Of a stretch of DNA of 64,000 nt, positions 36,252 to 44,861 are shown piece after piece. Each line of letters begins with the position of its first letter. Position 1 is the first letter of the stretch. The position numbers and the translations under genes were made by a program. The notes beneath the pieces are model-generated. The model made no database searches. It was not told the origin of the DNA and worked only from the letters and a program-made list of their open reading frames with translations. The DNA is from Undibacterium pigrum (GTDB taxonomy: Bacteria > Pseudomonadota > Gammaproteobacteria > Burkholderiales > Burkholderiaceae_D), in assembly GCF_003201815.1 (NCBI RefSeq), contig NZ_QJKB01000011.1, positions 109,966-173,965 on the forward strand, read 5' to 3'.

Positions 36252-37025
36252 TTATTTATATTCTATGATCAGTGGTGCATGGTCAGAGAAGCGCGCTTCC
36301 TTGTAGATTGCCGCAGTATGTGCTTTTTTGCCTATGCCAGCGGTGGCGACATGGTAGTCGATACGCCAACCCACATTGTTTGCCCATGCCTGGCCACGGT
36401 TACTCCACCAGGTATAGGCTTCGCCCGTGGTTTCCGGATGCAAGTGACGGTAGACATCCAGCCAGCCTTGCTCATCAAACAGGCGTGTCATCCAGGCGCG
36501 TTCTTCTGGCAAGAAGCCAGAATTCTTTTGATTGCTCTTCCAGTTTTTCAGATCGATTTCTTTGTGGGCGATATTCCAGTCGCCGCAGATGATGATTTCC
36601 CTGCCTTCGGCGATCAGTTGTTGCATATGCGGGTAAAACAATTCCATGAAACGGAACTTGGCTTCCTGCCTTTCAGGCGAGGAAGAACCAGAAGGGCAAT
36701 ACAAGGAGATTACCGATAACTTGCCAAAATCACAGCGCACATAGCGGCCTTCTGCATCGAATTCCGGGCTACCAAAGCCTATATAGACGGCATCCGGCTC
36801 TTTCTTGCTATAGACACCCACGCCGGAATAACCTTTTTTCTCGGCATAGTGAAAATGACCATGATATTTGTGCGGATTGAGGAAATCCGGCGTCATATCC
36901 GCTTCCTGGGCTTTCAGCTCCTGTACACAGACGACATCAGGGTTTTCCTTGAGCATCCATTCAAAAAAGCCTTTTTTGGCAGCAGAACGTATGCCATTCA
37001 GATTCGCGGAGATGATTTTTGTCAT
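36252..37025 (-). CDS. xthA: Exodeoxyribonuclease III
   Basis: 257-aa base-excision repair AP endonuclease and 3'-5' exonuclease. Motifs: NLNGIRSA, QELKAQ, YCPSGSS, GDWNIAHKEIDL, WRIDYH and SDHAPLI, giving the complete catalytic set. The start is the ATG at 37025, giving the usual KIISANLNGIR beginning. In relatives I recall xth lying next to pyrE; here 3.7 kb of other DNA separates them. Confidence 0.95.
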   Translation of the reverse strand: MTKIISANLNGIRSAAKKGFFEWMLKENPDVVCVQELKAQEADMTPDFLNPHKYHGHFHYAEKKGYSGVGVYSKKEPDAVYIGFGSPEFDAEGRYVRCDFGKLSVISLYCPSGSSSPERQEAKFRFMELFYPHMQQLIAEGREIIICGDWNIAHKEIDLKNWKSNQKNSGFLPEERAWMTRLFDEQGWLDVYRHLHPETTGEAYTWWSNRGQAWANNVGWRIDYHVATAGIGKKAHTAAIYKEARFSDHAPLIIEYK

Positions 37026-37087
37026 GATTTTTTGCGGAAAGAGTCTTGAACTGCTGTCAGCATAGCAGATATACAAAAGCTTGAATC

Positions 37088-37191
37088 AGAGGCTGTCGCG
37101 AAATTAACCTAGCGTTGTTGCGCCTCCTTGCCGTACTAAAGTACTGTCTGCGTCGGCGACGCCTAGCCATCTTAATTTCGCGACAGCCTCT
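37088..37191. repeat. Palindromic repeat element with variant arms (104 bp), copy R5
   Basis: AGAGGCTGTCGCGAAATTAA pairs perfectly with its complement at 37172-37191. The centre has CCGTACTAAAGTACTGTCT, the same core (37133-37144) as copies R1, R2 and R4, but the outer arms are unrelated to TAGGACTTACG. It lies exactly at the left border of the polysaccharide genes. Confidence 0.85.
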
Positions 37192-37269
37192 AAGTTTGCC
37201 GGGGTCTGGTAAGGCGCTTGGTTTATACTTGCGTTCTTTTTAGCGTCTGAATCATTTTCTTGATACATC

Positions 37270-37653
37270 ATGAACGAAAAGCAATTACGTGCAGAACTTG
37301 ATGCTGTGTACTCCAGTAGCTCCTGGAAGATGACTGCACCTTTCAGATATGTAACAAGAACAATATCTTCCCTGAAAAATGCAAAATTCAGCCTGCGCAG
37401 CTTGCCAGGGCGAGTGGTACGCCGGGTAGTGGCAGTTCCTGCTATCAAGAATCTGGCATTAAGAATATTGAAATATTTCCCGGGTATAGAGCTCAGGGTG
37501 AGAAAGGGTTTGCAACCCCGCCTGGCTCCCCAGGTGGTTTCTGCTGGAAAACAGGCTTATACGCCATCCAGAAGAGCGACAGATGCGCGCCTGTCAGCAA
37601 AAGCACAAATCATCTTCGACAAGCTCCAGACAGAAATAATTCGCCAGGAATAA
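37270..37653 (+). CDS. Small hypothetical protein of the polysaccharide locus
   Basis: 127 aa, basic (many R and K), with no signal peptide or membrane helix. The N-terminal AELDAVYSSSSWKMTAPFRYV matches the SxSWxxTAPxR motif often seen near the ends of glycosyltransferases and methyltransferases in O-antigen loci. It may be a linker or assembly fragment of a larger glycosyltransferase, or a small partner of the 1010-aa enzyme that begins 13 bp later. Function unknown. Confidence 0.6.
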   Translation: MNEKQLRAELDAVYSSSSWKMTAPFRYVTRTISSLKNAKFSLRSLPGRVVRRVVAVPAIKNLALRILKYFPGIELRVRKGLQPRLAPQVVSAGKQAYTPSRRATDARLSAKAQIIFDKLQTEIIRQE

Positions 37654-37665
37654 ACAGGTTACCAG

Positions 37666-40600
37666 ATGCGTATTCTCATTGATTTACAAGCTTGCCAGTC
37701 CACTGGTAGCCGCCATCGCGGCATAGGCAGATATTCCCTGGCACTGGCGCAGGCAATGGCAAGCAATGCTGGCAAGCATGAAGTGCACTTGCTATTGAAT
37801 AGCTTGTTTGCCGATAGCCTGGAGCCAGTCAGGCAAGCCTTTGCCAACTTGATAGCACCACAGCACATCCATTACTGGAAAAGTCCTGGCCCGGTCAGCG
37901 AGTTCGATCACCGCAACCGCTGGCGCACCCGTGCCGGTGAGCTGGTGCGCGAACAGGCGCTGGCAGAATGGCGGCCTGATATCGTCCATGTCAGCAGCCT
38001 GTTTGAGGGCCTGACCGATGATGCACTGACCAGCGTGGGCCTGAATGGCGAGTATCAGCCTACTGCAGTGACCCTGTATGATCTGATCCCTCTCATCAAT
38101 GCCAAACCCTATCTGGAAAACGAGCAGGTAAAGGCCTGGTATCTGAGAAAAATCCAGGCACTCAAGCGTGCCGATTTGTTGCTGGCTATTTCTGCATCCT
38201 CAAGGCGCGAAGGTCTGGAATGCCTGCATCTGCCACCTGAACGCATCGTGAATATTTCATCGGCAGTCGATGACAGGTTTTATGTGCAAGATCCCGATCC
38301 CGCGGTCTTGCAGGAAATCAAAAACCGCTTTGGTTTGCAACGCCCGTATGTCATGTACACCGGTGGCATAGACTTGCGAAAAAATGTCGAAGCACTGATA
38401 CGCTCTTTTGCCAAATTGCCCGGCGATGTACGCAAGAATTATCAACTGGCGATTGTTTGCAGTGTGCAGGATGCCGACCGTATACGTTTGCAAAAACTGG
38501 CGGCGGATGCTGGCCTGGCCAGCAATGATGTGATCCTGACTGGCTATGTCGCCGATGAAGATTTGCCATTGCTGTATCACGCCTGCACATTGTTTGTCTT
38601 CCCGTCCTGGCATGAGGGTTTTGGCCTGCCTGCGCTGGAAGCCATGTCTTGCGGCGCACCGGTGATTGCTTCCAATACCAGCAGCCTGCCAGAAGTGATA
38701 GGCCGTGAAGATGCCTTGTTCAATCCTTACGATGAGCAAGCCATTACCGGCAAGATGCTGAGCGCCCTGACAGACGAAAACTATTTGCAGAGTTTGCGTG
38801 AACATGGGGTGCAGCAGGCGAAGAAATTTTCCTGGGATGCATCGGCAAAAACTGCCATCACCGCATTCGAGGCGCAGCATGAATATCAGCGCAGCAAGCA
38901 GGCGGTATTTGTCAGCCAGTTGCAAGACCAGATCAAGCCACGTTTGGCTTACTTCTCGCCCTTGCCACCAGAGCGTTCTGGCATTGCTGATTTCAGTGCC
39001 GAACTCTTGCCCGAACTGGCTGTGTATTACGACATAGAACTGATCGTCGACCAGCAAGAAATTGGTGACCCCTGGCTGGCGGCCAATTTCCCTGTGCGCT
39101 CATGGCAGTGGTTTGAACAGCATGCAGACCGTTATCAGCGCGTCTTGTATAACCTCGGCAATTCCACCTATCACACTTATATGCTGGATATGCTGGCGCG
39201 CTATCCGGGTATCGTGGTCTTGCATGATTTCTTCCTCAGCGGTTTGCTGGCGCATCTGGATATGACGGCTGAACGTCCGCAAATCTGGGCGCAGGCCCTG
39301 TATGAATCACATGGCCTGCAAGCTTTGCTGGAAACAAAAAATACCGAAGACCTGAGCCAGATCATCTGGAAGTATCCATGTAATTACCAGATGCTGGATG
39401 CGGCCCAGGCTGTCATCGTGCATTCTGAGTTTTCCATGAAGCTGGCAAGGCAATGGTATGGAGAAAATGCGACGCAGAACTGGACGCGTATCCCCCATAT
39501 GCGCAAACTGCCTTATCAGTCAGAACGCAGCGCAGCACGCCAGCGTCTGGGCCTGGGGGAAGATGATTTCCTGATGTGTTCCTTTGGCCTCATGGGGCCA
39601 ACCAAGCTGAACCATCTGGTGCTGGAAGCCTGGCTGCAATCGCCGATGGCAAAAAATAATCACTGTCATCTGGTCTTTGTCGGCAAAAATGATGGCGGCA
39701 AATACGGCATGCAACTGCTGCAGGATATTAAGGACCGTGGCCTGGCAGATCGCATCACTATCACTGGTTTTGCCGATCCTGAATTATTCCAGACCTATTT
39801 GCATGCTGCCGATGCAGGCGTGCAGCTGCGCGGTCTCTCGCGTGGTGAGTCTTCATATACCGTGCTTGATTGCATGGCCTATGGCATACCGACGATTATC
39901 AATGGCAATGGCGCCATGGCAGAATTGCCTGCGGACGCCTTGATTAAGCTGGCTGATGAAGTGGATGTTGCCACCCTGCTGGCTAGTATGGTTGAACTCA
40001 GGTCTGATTCTCAGCTCAGAAAAGAACTGGGTGCCAGGGCTGTCGAGTATATGCATGAGTATCATGTAGCGCACAAAGTAGGACGGCAGTATTTTGATTT
40101 TATCGAACTGGCACACAGAAACGCACCCGCCAGCCGCTTTGAACGAAGCCTGAACCGTATCGCTGCACTGGATGGCCCGGCGGCTGAAGCTGACTTGATG
40201 TCACTGGCGCGCAATATGGTCTCCAACCAGGCCAAGCCTGCCTGCGCCCGCGCTCTGTTTGATCTTGATGCCCTGAACGCAGCTTTGCCGCAGCAGGCAT
40301 TGGCGCTGGTGTTGAAGCAGCTGATTGTGGCTACGCCGTCTTACTGGCGTTGTGAGTTGCTGCAGTCTGACAGCAAATCAAACAATAAGTCAGATGCCAA
40401 ATCCGTGCTGCGTTATGCCAATGAGCTGGCCTGTCAATTGCTGGAGTTGCCATCTTTATCAAATCCTGACGAAGCAATTGATTTGCATCCTGCCGATGTG
40501 TATATCAAGGTGCTGGTGGCATCTGAGAATCAGTCGAGCGAGAAAGGCAGTTCCACTGTCCGGCAATTGATGCTTGAAATGGGCATACCGGTACTGGAAT

Positions 40601-40698
40601 TAAGTCTTGATACTGCACAGATCAAGACGCTTGCCACTGGCAGCATGGATATTAATGAATTGGCAAGCAGCTGGTGGCAGACAATTCTCACACAATAG
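37666..40698 (+). CDS. Large glycosyltransferase with two GT4-type modules
   Basis: 1010 aa. Module 1 (about 1-400) begins MRILIDLQACQSTGSRHRGIGRY and has the donor-site motif HEGFGLPALEAMSCGAPVIAS near 315. Module 2 (about 425-810) begins RLAYFSPLPPERSGIADFSAELLPEL and has SRGESSYTVLDCMAYGIP near 725. The last 200 residues are unassigned. Two fused retaining GT-B enzymes suggest alternate linkages built by one polypeptide. It shares architecture with the 1122-aa enzyme at 51266. Donor probably GDP-sugar, given gmd, rmd and manC nearby. Confidence 0.88.
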   Translation: MRILIDLQACQSTGSRHRGIGRYSLALAQAMASNAGKHEVHLLLNSLFADSLEPVRQAFANLIAPQHIHYWKSPGPVSEFDHRNRWRTRAGELVREQALAEWRPDIVHVSSLFEGLTDDALTSVGLNGEYQPTAVTLYDLIPLINAKPYLENEQVKAWYLRKIQALKRADLLLAISASSRREGLECLHLPPERIVNISSAVDDRFYVQDPDPAVLQEIKNRFGLQRPYVMYTGGIDLRKNVEALIRSFAKLPGDVRKNYQLAIVCSVQDADRIRLQKLAADAGLASNDVILTGYVADEDLPLLYHACTLFVFPSWHEGFGLPALEAMSCGAPVIASNTSSLPEVIGREDALFNPYDEQAITGKMLSALTDENYLQSLREHGVQQAKKFSWDASAKTAITAFEAQHEYQRSKQAVFVSQLQDQIKPRLAYFSPLPPERSGIADFSAELLPELAVYYDIELIVDQQEIGDPWLAANFPVRSWQWFEQHADRYQRVLYNLGNSTYHTYMLDMLARYPGIVVLHDFFLSGLLAHLDMTAERPQIWAQALYESHGLQALLETKNTEDLSQIIWKYPCNYQMLDAAQAVIVHSEFSMKLARQWYGENATQNWTRIPHMRKLPYQSERSAARQRLGLGEDDFLMCSFGLMGPTKLNHLVLEAWLQSPMAKNNHCHLVFVGKNDGGKYGMQLLQDIKDRGLADRITITGFADPELFQTYLHAADAGVQLRGLSRGESSYTVLDCMAYGIPTIINGNGAMAELPADALIKLADEVDVATLLASMVELRSDSQLRKELGARAVEYMHEYHVAHKVGRQYFDFIELAHRNAPASRFERSLNRIAALDGPAAEADLMSLARNMVSNQAKPACARALFDLDALNAALPQQALALVLKQLIVATPSYWRCELLQSDSKSNNKSDAKSVLRYANELACQLLELPSLSNPDEAIDLHPADVYIKVLVASENQSSEKGSSTVRQLMLEMGIPVLELSLDTAQIKTLATGSMDINELASSWWQTILTQ

Positions 40699-40770
40699 GC
40701 ATTTTATAGCGTGCTATGCTTGGATAAGCATGGCGCGTCATTATTTCATAGTTAATGTTAAGGCAAGTAT

Positions 40771-41439
40771 ATGGCAAGTAATCTGAGGCAGGAATTTATA
40801 CATTTTGCGGTTGATGCCGGCGTGCTGAAATTTGGCAGCTTTGTCACCAAGGCAGGACGCACTTCCCCCTACTTTTTTAATGCCGGTCTGTTCAATGACG
40901 GTGCCAATCTGGGTCGTATTGCTGATTTTTATGCACAAACCCTGATTGATTCCGGCATTGAGTTTGATATGCTGTTTGGCCCGGCCTACAAGGGTATTAC
41001 CCTGGCGTCGGCCACGGCGGTAGCGCTGGCCCGCAAGGGACGCAACGTGCCCTTTGCCTATAATCGCAAGGAAGCCAAGGACCATGGTGAAGGCGGCAGT
41101 ATCGTCGGTGCCAAACTGGCTGGCAAGGTTGTCATTATTGACGATGTGATCTCGGCTGGCACTTCAGTGCGTGAATCAGTAGAAATGATACGGGCTGCAG
41201 GTGCCACGCCTTGCGCAGTATTGATTGCACTGGACCGTATGGAGCGTTCCGGCAAGGATGATGCCCTGTCCGCGCATTCTGCCGCACAGGAAGTGGGTCT
41301 GGCTTATGACATGCCAGTGGCGGCAATTGCCAATCTAAATGATTTATTTGATTACCTGTCGGTAGCAGAGGCGGGTGAGCAGTTGTCGCAATATAAAGAT
41401 GCCGTTGAGCAATATCGCCAGCGTTATGGGGCGGTATAG
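40771..41439 (+). CDS. pyrE: Orotate phosphoribosyltransferase
   Basis: 222-aa pyrimidine synthesis enzyme making OMP from orotate and PRPP. Motifs: GRTSPYFFNAGLFNDG, FGPAYKGITLA, YNRKEAKDHGEGG and the PRPP loop VVIIDDVISAGTSV. A housekeeping gene stranded between polysaccharide genes on both sides, on the same strand as them. Confidence 0.96.
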   Translation: MASNLRQEFIHFAVDAGVLKFGSFVTKAGRTSPYFFNAGLFNDGANLGRIADFYAQTLIDSGIEFDMLFGPAYKGITLASATAVALARKGRNVPFAYNRKEAKDHGEGGSIVGAKLAGKVVIIDDVISAGTSVRESVEMIRAAGATPCAVLIALDRMERSGKDDALSAHSAAQEVGLAYDMPVAAIANLNDLFDYLSVAEAGEQLSQYKDAVEQYRQRYGAV

Positions 41440-41718
41440 CCAGGAATAGGGCATAGGCGGCAATGCCTTGAATGGTATTGCCCAGCTCCGTACAGGCAGA
41501 ACTGATGCTGAAGCACTGGGGTGGCGGTAAGCTATTGTAAAAAACCTATCTTTTACAAGCGCTTTCATTATTTTTCCGCAGTGCGGCGAGCACTCATTGT
41601 ATACTGTTCAACTGTAGACAGATTGTGACCGCTGTCACAGATAAATTCAAACTGGCGGTCCAATATCTGGTTAAAAGAAGAATTTTGAATGTTCGCTGTT
41701 GCGAAGAGGTTTTCTTGA
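41440..41718. promoter_or_regulatory. gmd upstream region with exact CRP-type operator
   Basis: TGTGACCGCTGTCACA at 41624-41639 is an exact TGTGA-N6-TCACA palindrome, centred 87 bp before the gmd ATG. A transcription start near 41673 would give class II spacing, but the -10 there (CAATAT) is weak. The site suggests cAMP-CRP control of GDP-rhamnose synthesis. No gene lies in the gap. Confidence 0.55.
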
Positions 41719-42756
41719 ATGAGTAAAAAAGCGTTAATCACTGGTATTACTGGTCAGGACGGAGCCTATCTGGCTCAATTGCTATTGGAAAAAGGCTATA
41801 CCGTCTACGGCACTTACCGCCGTACCAGTTCAGTCAATTTTTGGCGCATAGAAGAATTGGGTATAGATACTCATCCTGCACTGCATCTGGTCGAATATGA
41901 TCTGACCGATTTGTCAGCGAGCATACGCCTGTTGCAAACGACGGGTGTGACAGAAGTATACAACCTGGCAGCACAAAGTTTTGTGGGTGTATCGTTTGAA
42001 CAGCCACTGACCACAACTGAAATTACCGGTATTGGTGCCCTGAATTTGCTCGAAGCAATCCGCATTGTCAATACTGAGATCCGCTTTTATCAGGCGTCGA
42101 CTTCTGAAATGTTTGGCAAAGTGCAAGCTGTGCCACAGATAGAATCTACCCCATTTTATCCGCGCAGCCCGTACGGCGTGGCCAAGTTGTATGCACACTG
42201 GATGACGATCAATTATCGTGAATCCTATGGCATCTTTGGCTGCAGCGGCATCTTGTTCAATCATGAATCACCGCTGCGTGGCCGCGAATTCGTGACGCGC
42301 AAGATTACTGATTCTGTCGCCAAGATCAAGCTGGGCAAACTCGATGTGCTGGAACTAGGCAATATGGATGCCAAGCGCGACTGGGGCTTTGCCAAGGAAT
42401 ATGTAGAAGGCATGTGGCGTATGCTGCAGGCGGACAAGCCAGATACTTTTGTACTGGCGACCAACCGCACAGAAACTGTACGTGACTTTGTCACCATGGC
42501 TTTCAAGGCCGCTGACATACAACTGCAATGGTCGGGCGAAGGCGAGAATGAAACAGCGACCTGCGCAAAAACCGGCAAATTGCTGGTACGCGTGAATCCT
42601 AAATTCTACCGTCCTGCTGAAGTTGAGCTCTTGATCGGTGATCCGGCCAAGGCAAAAAATGTGCTGGGATGGGAACCAAAGACAACGCTGGAAGAATTGT
42701 GCCAGATGATGGTCGAGGCCGATTTGCGCCGCAATGAGAATGGCGCATCGTTCTGA
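41719..42756 (+). CDS. gmd: GDP-mannose 4,6-dehydratase
   Basis: 345-aa extended short-chain dehydrogenase converting GDP-D-mannose to GDP-4-keto-6-deoxy-D-mannose. The NADP motif is GITGQDGAYLAQLL, the catalytic STSEMFG gives the threonine region, and YPRSPYGVAKLYAHW holds the YxxxK pair; YRRTSSVNFWRIEE and LFNHESPLRG are Gmd-specific. First gene of the plus-strand sugar-nucleotide/glycosyltransferase operon (gmd-rmd-GT-GT). Confidence 0.96.
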   Translation: MSKKALITGITGQDGAYLAQLLLEKGYTVYGTYRRTSSVNFWRIEELGIDTHPALHLVEYDLTDLSASIRLLQTTGVTEVYNLAAQSFVGVSFEQPLTTTEITGIGALNLLEAIRIVNTEIRFYQASTSEMFGKVQAVPQIESTPFYPRSPYGVAKLYAHWMTINYRESYGIFGCSGILFNHESPLRGREFVTRKITDSVAKIKLGKLDVLELGNMDAKRDWGFAKEYVEGMWRMLQADKPDTFVLATNRTETVRDFVTMAFKAADIQLQWSGEGENETATCAKTGKLLVRVNPKFYRPAEVELLIGDPAKAKNVLGWEPKTTLEELCQMMVEADLRRNENGASF

Positions 42757-42757
42757 A

Positions 42758-43663
42758 ATGTCGACTACTCCACGTGCCCTGATAACAGGTATTAAAGGTT
42801 TTACAGGGCGTTATCTGGCGCAGGAATTGAGCAGGGCCGGATACCAGGTATTCGGCACTACCCACGGTTCTGAAATTCAAAGTCAGGGCCACTATGCAGT
42901 AGACCTGTGCGACAAACAGGCTTTACGCACCGCACTGCAAGAGATACAACCCGATGTCGTCGCCCATCTGGCGGCCATCTCCTCGGTCATGCACGGTGAT
43001 GTTGATGAAATCTATCGCGTCAATATCGTCGGGACACGCAATTTGCTGGAAAGCCTGGCAGCATTGGATAAGAAGCCACGCGCCGTACTGGTGGCCAGCA
43101 GTGCCAATATCTATGGCAATTCCACGTCTGAAGTGCTGGCCGAGAACGAGCCAGCCATACCTGCCAACGACTATGCCGTCAGCAAGCTGGCGATGGAGCA
43201 TGTGGCGCGTCTGTGGATGGATAAACTGCCCATCATCGTGACCCGGCCATTCAATTACACCGGCGTGGGTCAGACTGAAAATTTCCTGCTGCCGAAAATC
43301 ATCAATCACTACCGCCGTCAGGCCAGCGAAATCGAACTCGGCAATCTTGATGTGGCCAGGGATTTTTCTGATGTACGCAATGTAGCCGTGGCCTATGCCC
43401 GCTTGCTGGAAAAAGCACCTGCCGGCGAGACTTTCAATATCTGCTCAGGCACGGCTTACAGCTTGCGTGATGTCTTGCAAATGGCCAGTGAACTGGCTGG
43501 CTATGAAATCAAGGTGCGCGTCAACCCGGCCTTCGTGCGTGCCAATGATGTGCATAAACTCATGGGCAATGGTGGCCGCTTGCAGGCTTGCATAGGTGAC
43601 TTGCCGCACATCGCCTTGCGCGACACACTGGCGTGGATGTTGCGACATGAGGCCGCCACATGA
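42758..43663 (+). CDS. rmd: GDP-6-deoxy-D-lyxo-4-hexulose (GDP-4-keto-6-deoxymannose) reductase
   Basis: 301-aa short-chain reductase making GDP-D-rhamnose. GIKGFTGRYLAQEL is the nucleotide loop, and YAVSKLAMEH holds the catalytic YxxxK; RPFNYTGVGQTENFLLPKI is typical of Rmd. I place the start at 42758, one base after gmd; an in-frame ATG at 42734 would overlap gmd. A fucose synthase (epimerase) identity is less likely because of the Rmd-type motifs and the A-band-like setting. Confidence 0.88.
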   Translation: MSTTPRALITGIKGFTGRYLAQELSRAGYQVFGTTHGSEIQSQGHYAVDLCDKQALRTALQEIQPDVVAHLAAISSVMHGDVDEIYRVNIVGTRNLLESLAALDKKPRAVLVASSANIYGNSTSEVLAENEPAIPANDYAVSKLAMEHVARLWMDKLPIIVTRPFNYTGVGQTENFLLPKIINHYRRQASEIELGNLDVARDFSDVRNVAVAYARLLEKAPAGETFNICSGTAYSLRDVLQMASELAGYEIKVRVNPAFVRANDVHKLMGNGGRLQACIGDLPHIALRDTLAWMLRHEAAT

Positions 43664-44850
43664 ATATCGTCCTGTCAATAGAAGCGATCAACCAGCCGCT
43701 GGCTGGTATAGGTCGCTATGCCTGGGAGCTGGCAACACGCTTGCCAGCACAGGCAAATATTGACTCAGTACGATATCTGTCAGATGGTTTCTGGCGCACG
43801 TTGCCAGATTATGATTTGTCTGGTTCGCGTGATTATTCCGCCCTGAGCCTCAAGTCCTTTGAGCCTGTACGTTTCAGTTACAAGGCAAAACTGCGCCAGC
43901 AACTGGGCCGCATGCGCTTTTTCTCGCAATGGTATGGCAAGCTCATGCCCGTGCTGGCCGGACAACGCCTGAACAGCTTGTCAAACGCGATTTTTCATAG
44001 CCCCAATTATTTTGTCCCCAAATGCAATTTGCCCAGCCTGGTGACCTTGCATGATCTGTCCATTTATCGTTATCCACAGTGGCACCCAAAGACCAGAATA
44101 GAACGTGCCCTGGCTTCCATCCCGCAATCAGTAGAGCGTGCCAATCTGGTATTGACCGATTCGCTGGCAACGCGCCTGGAAGTCATGGAGCACTTCAAGC
44201 TGGGGCCGGAAAAGGTAGTTGCCATTCCTCTGGGTGTGGATGACTTGTTTCATCCATATAGTGCAGAGGAAACCGCGCCGGTATTGCAGCAAATTGGCTT
44301 GCAGCCCAACGGCTATAGTTTTTTTGTCTCTACCATAGAGCCGCGCAAGAACCTTGGCAATTTACTGGCGGCTTATCGTGCCTTGCCTGAGGATATACGC
44401 CAGCGCTGGCCGCTGGTACTGGCTGGTGGTGCTGGCTGGCAAAGCGATGATATTCATGATGAGATTGCCAAAGGGCAGAGCGAAGGCTGGCTGAAGTATC
44501 TGGGCTTTATTGACCAGCACTGGTTGCCGCTTTTGTATGCCGGTTGCCGTTTGTTTACTTACCCATCCTGGTATGAAGGCTTTGGTTTGCCGATTGCCGA
44601 GGCCATGGCCAGCGGCGTTCCGGTGCTGACATCCAATTGCTCTTCCATGCCTGAAGTGGCAGGTGGTGCCGCCATGCTGGTTGAGCCGGGTGATGTGGAC
44701 AGTATCCGTGAGGGCTTGCAAAAGGCCTTGCAAGATGAAGAGTGGCGAGCCACTGCCATTGCACGTGGTTTGCAAAGAGCAGCAGAGTTGAGCTGGGAAG
44801 CCTGTGTGCATAACACAGTCGCCGCTTATCGCATGGTTCAGACCGGATAG
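43660..44850 (+). CDS. GT4 family glycosyltransferase
   Basis: 396-aa cytoplasmic GT-B enzyme overlapping rmd by 4 bp. The N-terminus is IEAINQPLAGIGRYAWEL; the donor motif is YEGFGLPIAEAMASGVPVLTSNCSSMPEV, and RKNLGNLLAAY marks the hinge. It probably transfers D-rhamnose or mannose from a GDP donor, comparable with WbpX/WbpY in the A-band pathway, though the one-to-one match is not established. Confidence 0.88.
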   Translation: MNIVLSIEAINQPLAGIGRYAWELATRLPAQANIDSVRYLSDGFWRTLPDYDLSGSRDYSALSLKSFEPVRFSYKAKLRQQLGRMRFFSQWYGKLMPVLAGQRLNSLSNAIFHSPNYFVPKCNLPSLVTLHDLSIYRYPQWHPKTRIERALASIPQSVERANLVLTDSLATRLEVMEHFKLGPEKVVAIPLGVDDLFHPYSAEETAPVLQQIGLQPNGYSFFVSTIEPRKNLGNLLAAYRALPEDIRQRWPLVLAGGAGWQSDDIHDEIAKGQSEGWLKYLGFIDQHWLPLLYAGCRLFTYPSWYEGFGLPIAEAMASGVPVLTSNCSSMPEVAGGAAMLVEPGDVDSIREGLQKALQDEEWRATAIARGLQRAAELSWEACVHNTVAAYRMVQTG

Positions 44851-44861
44851 GGGCGCGCACA

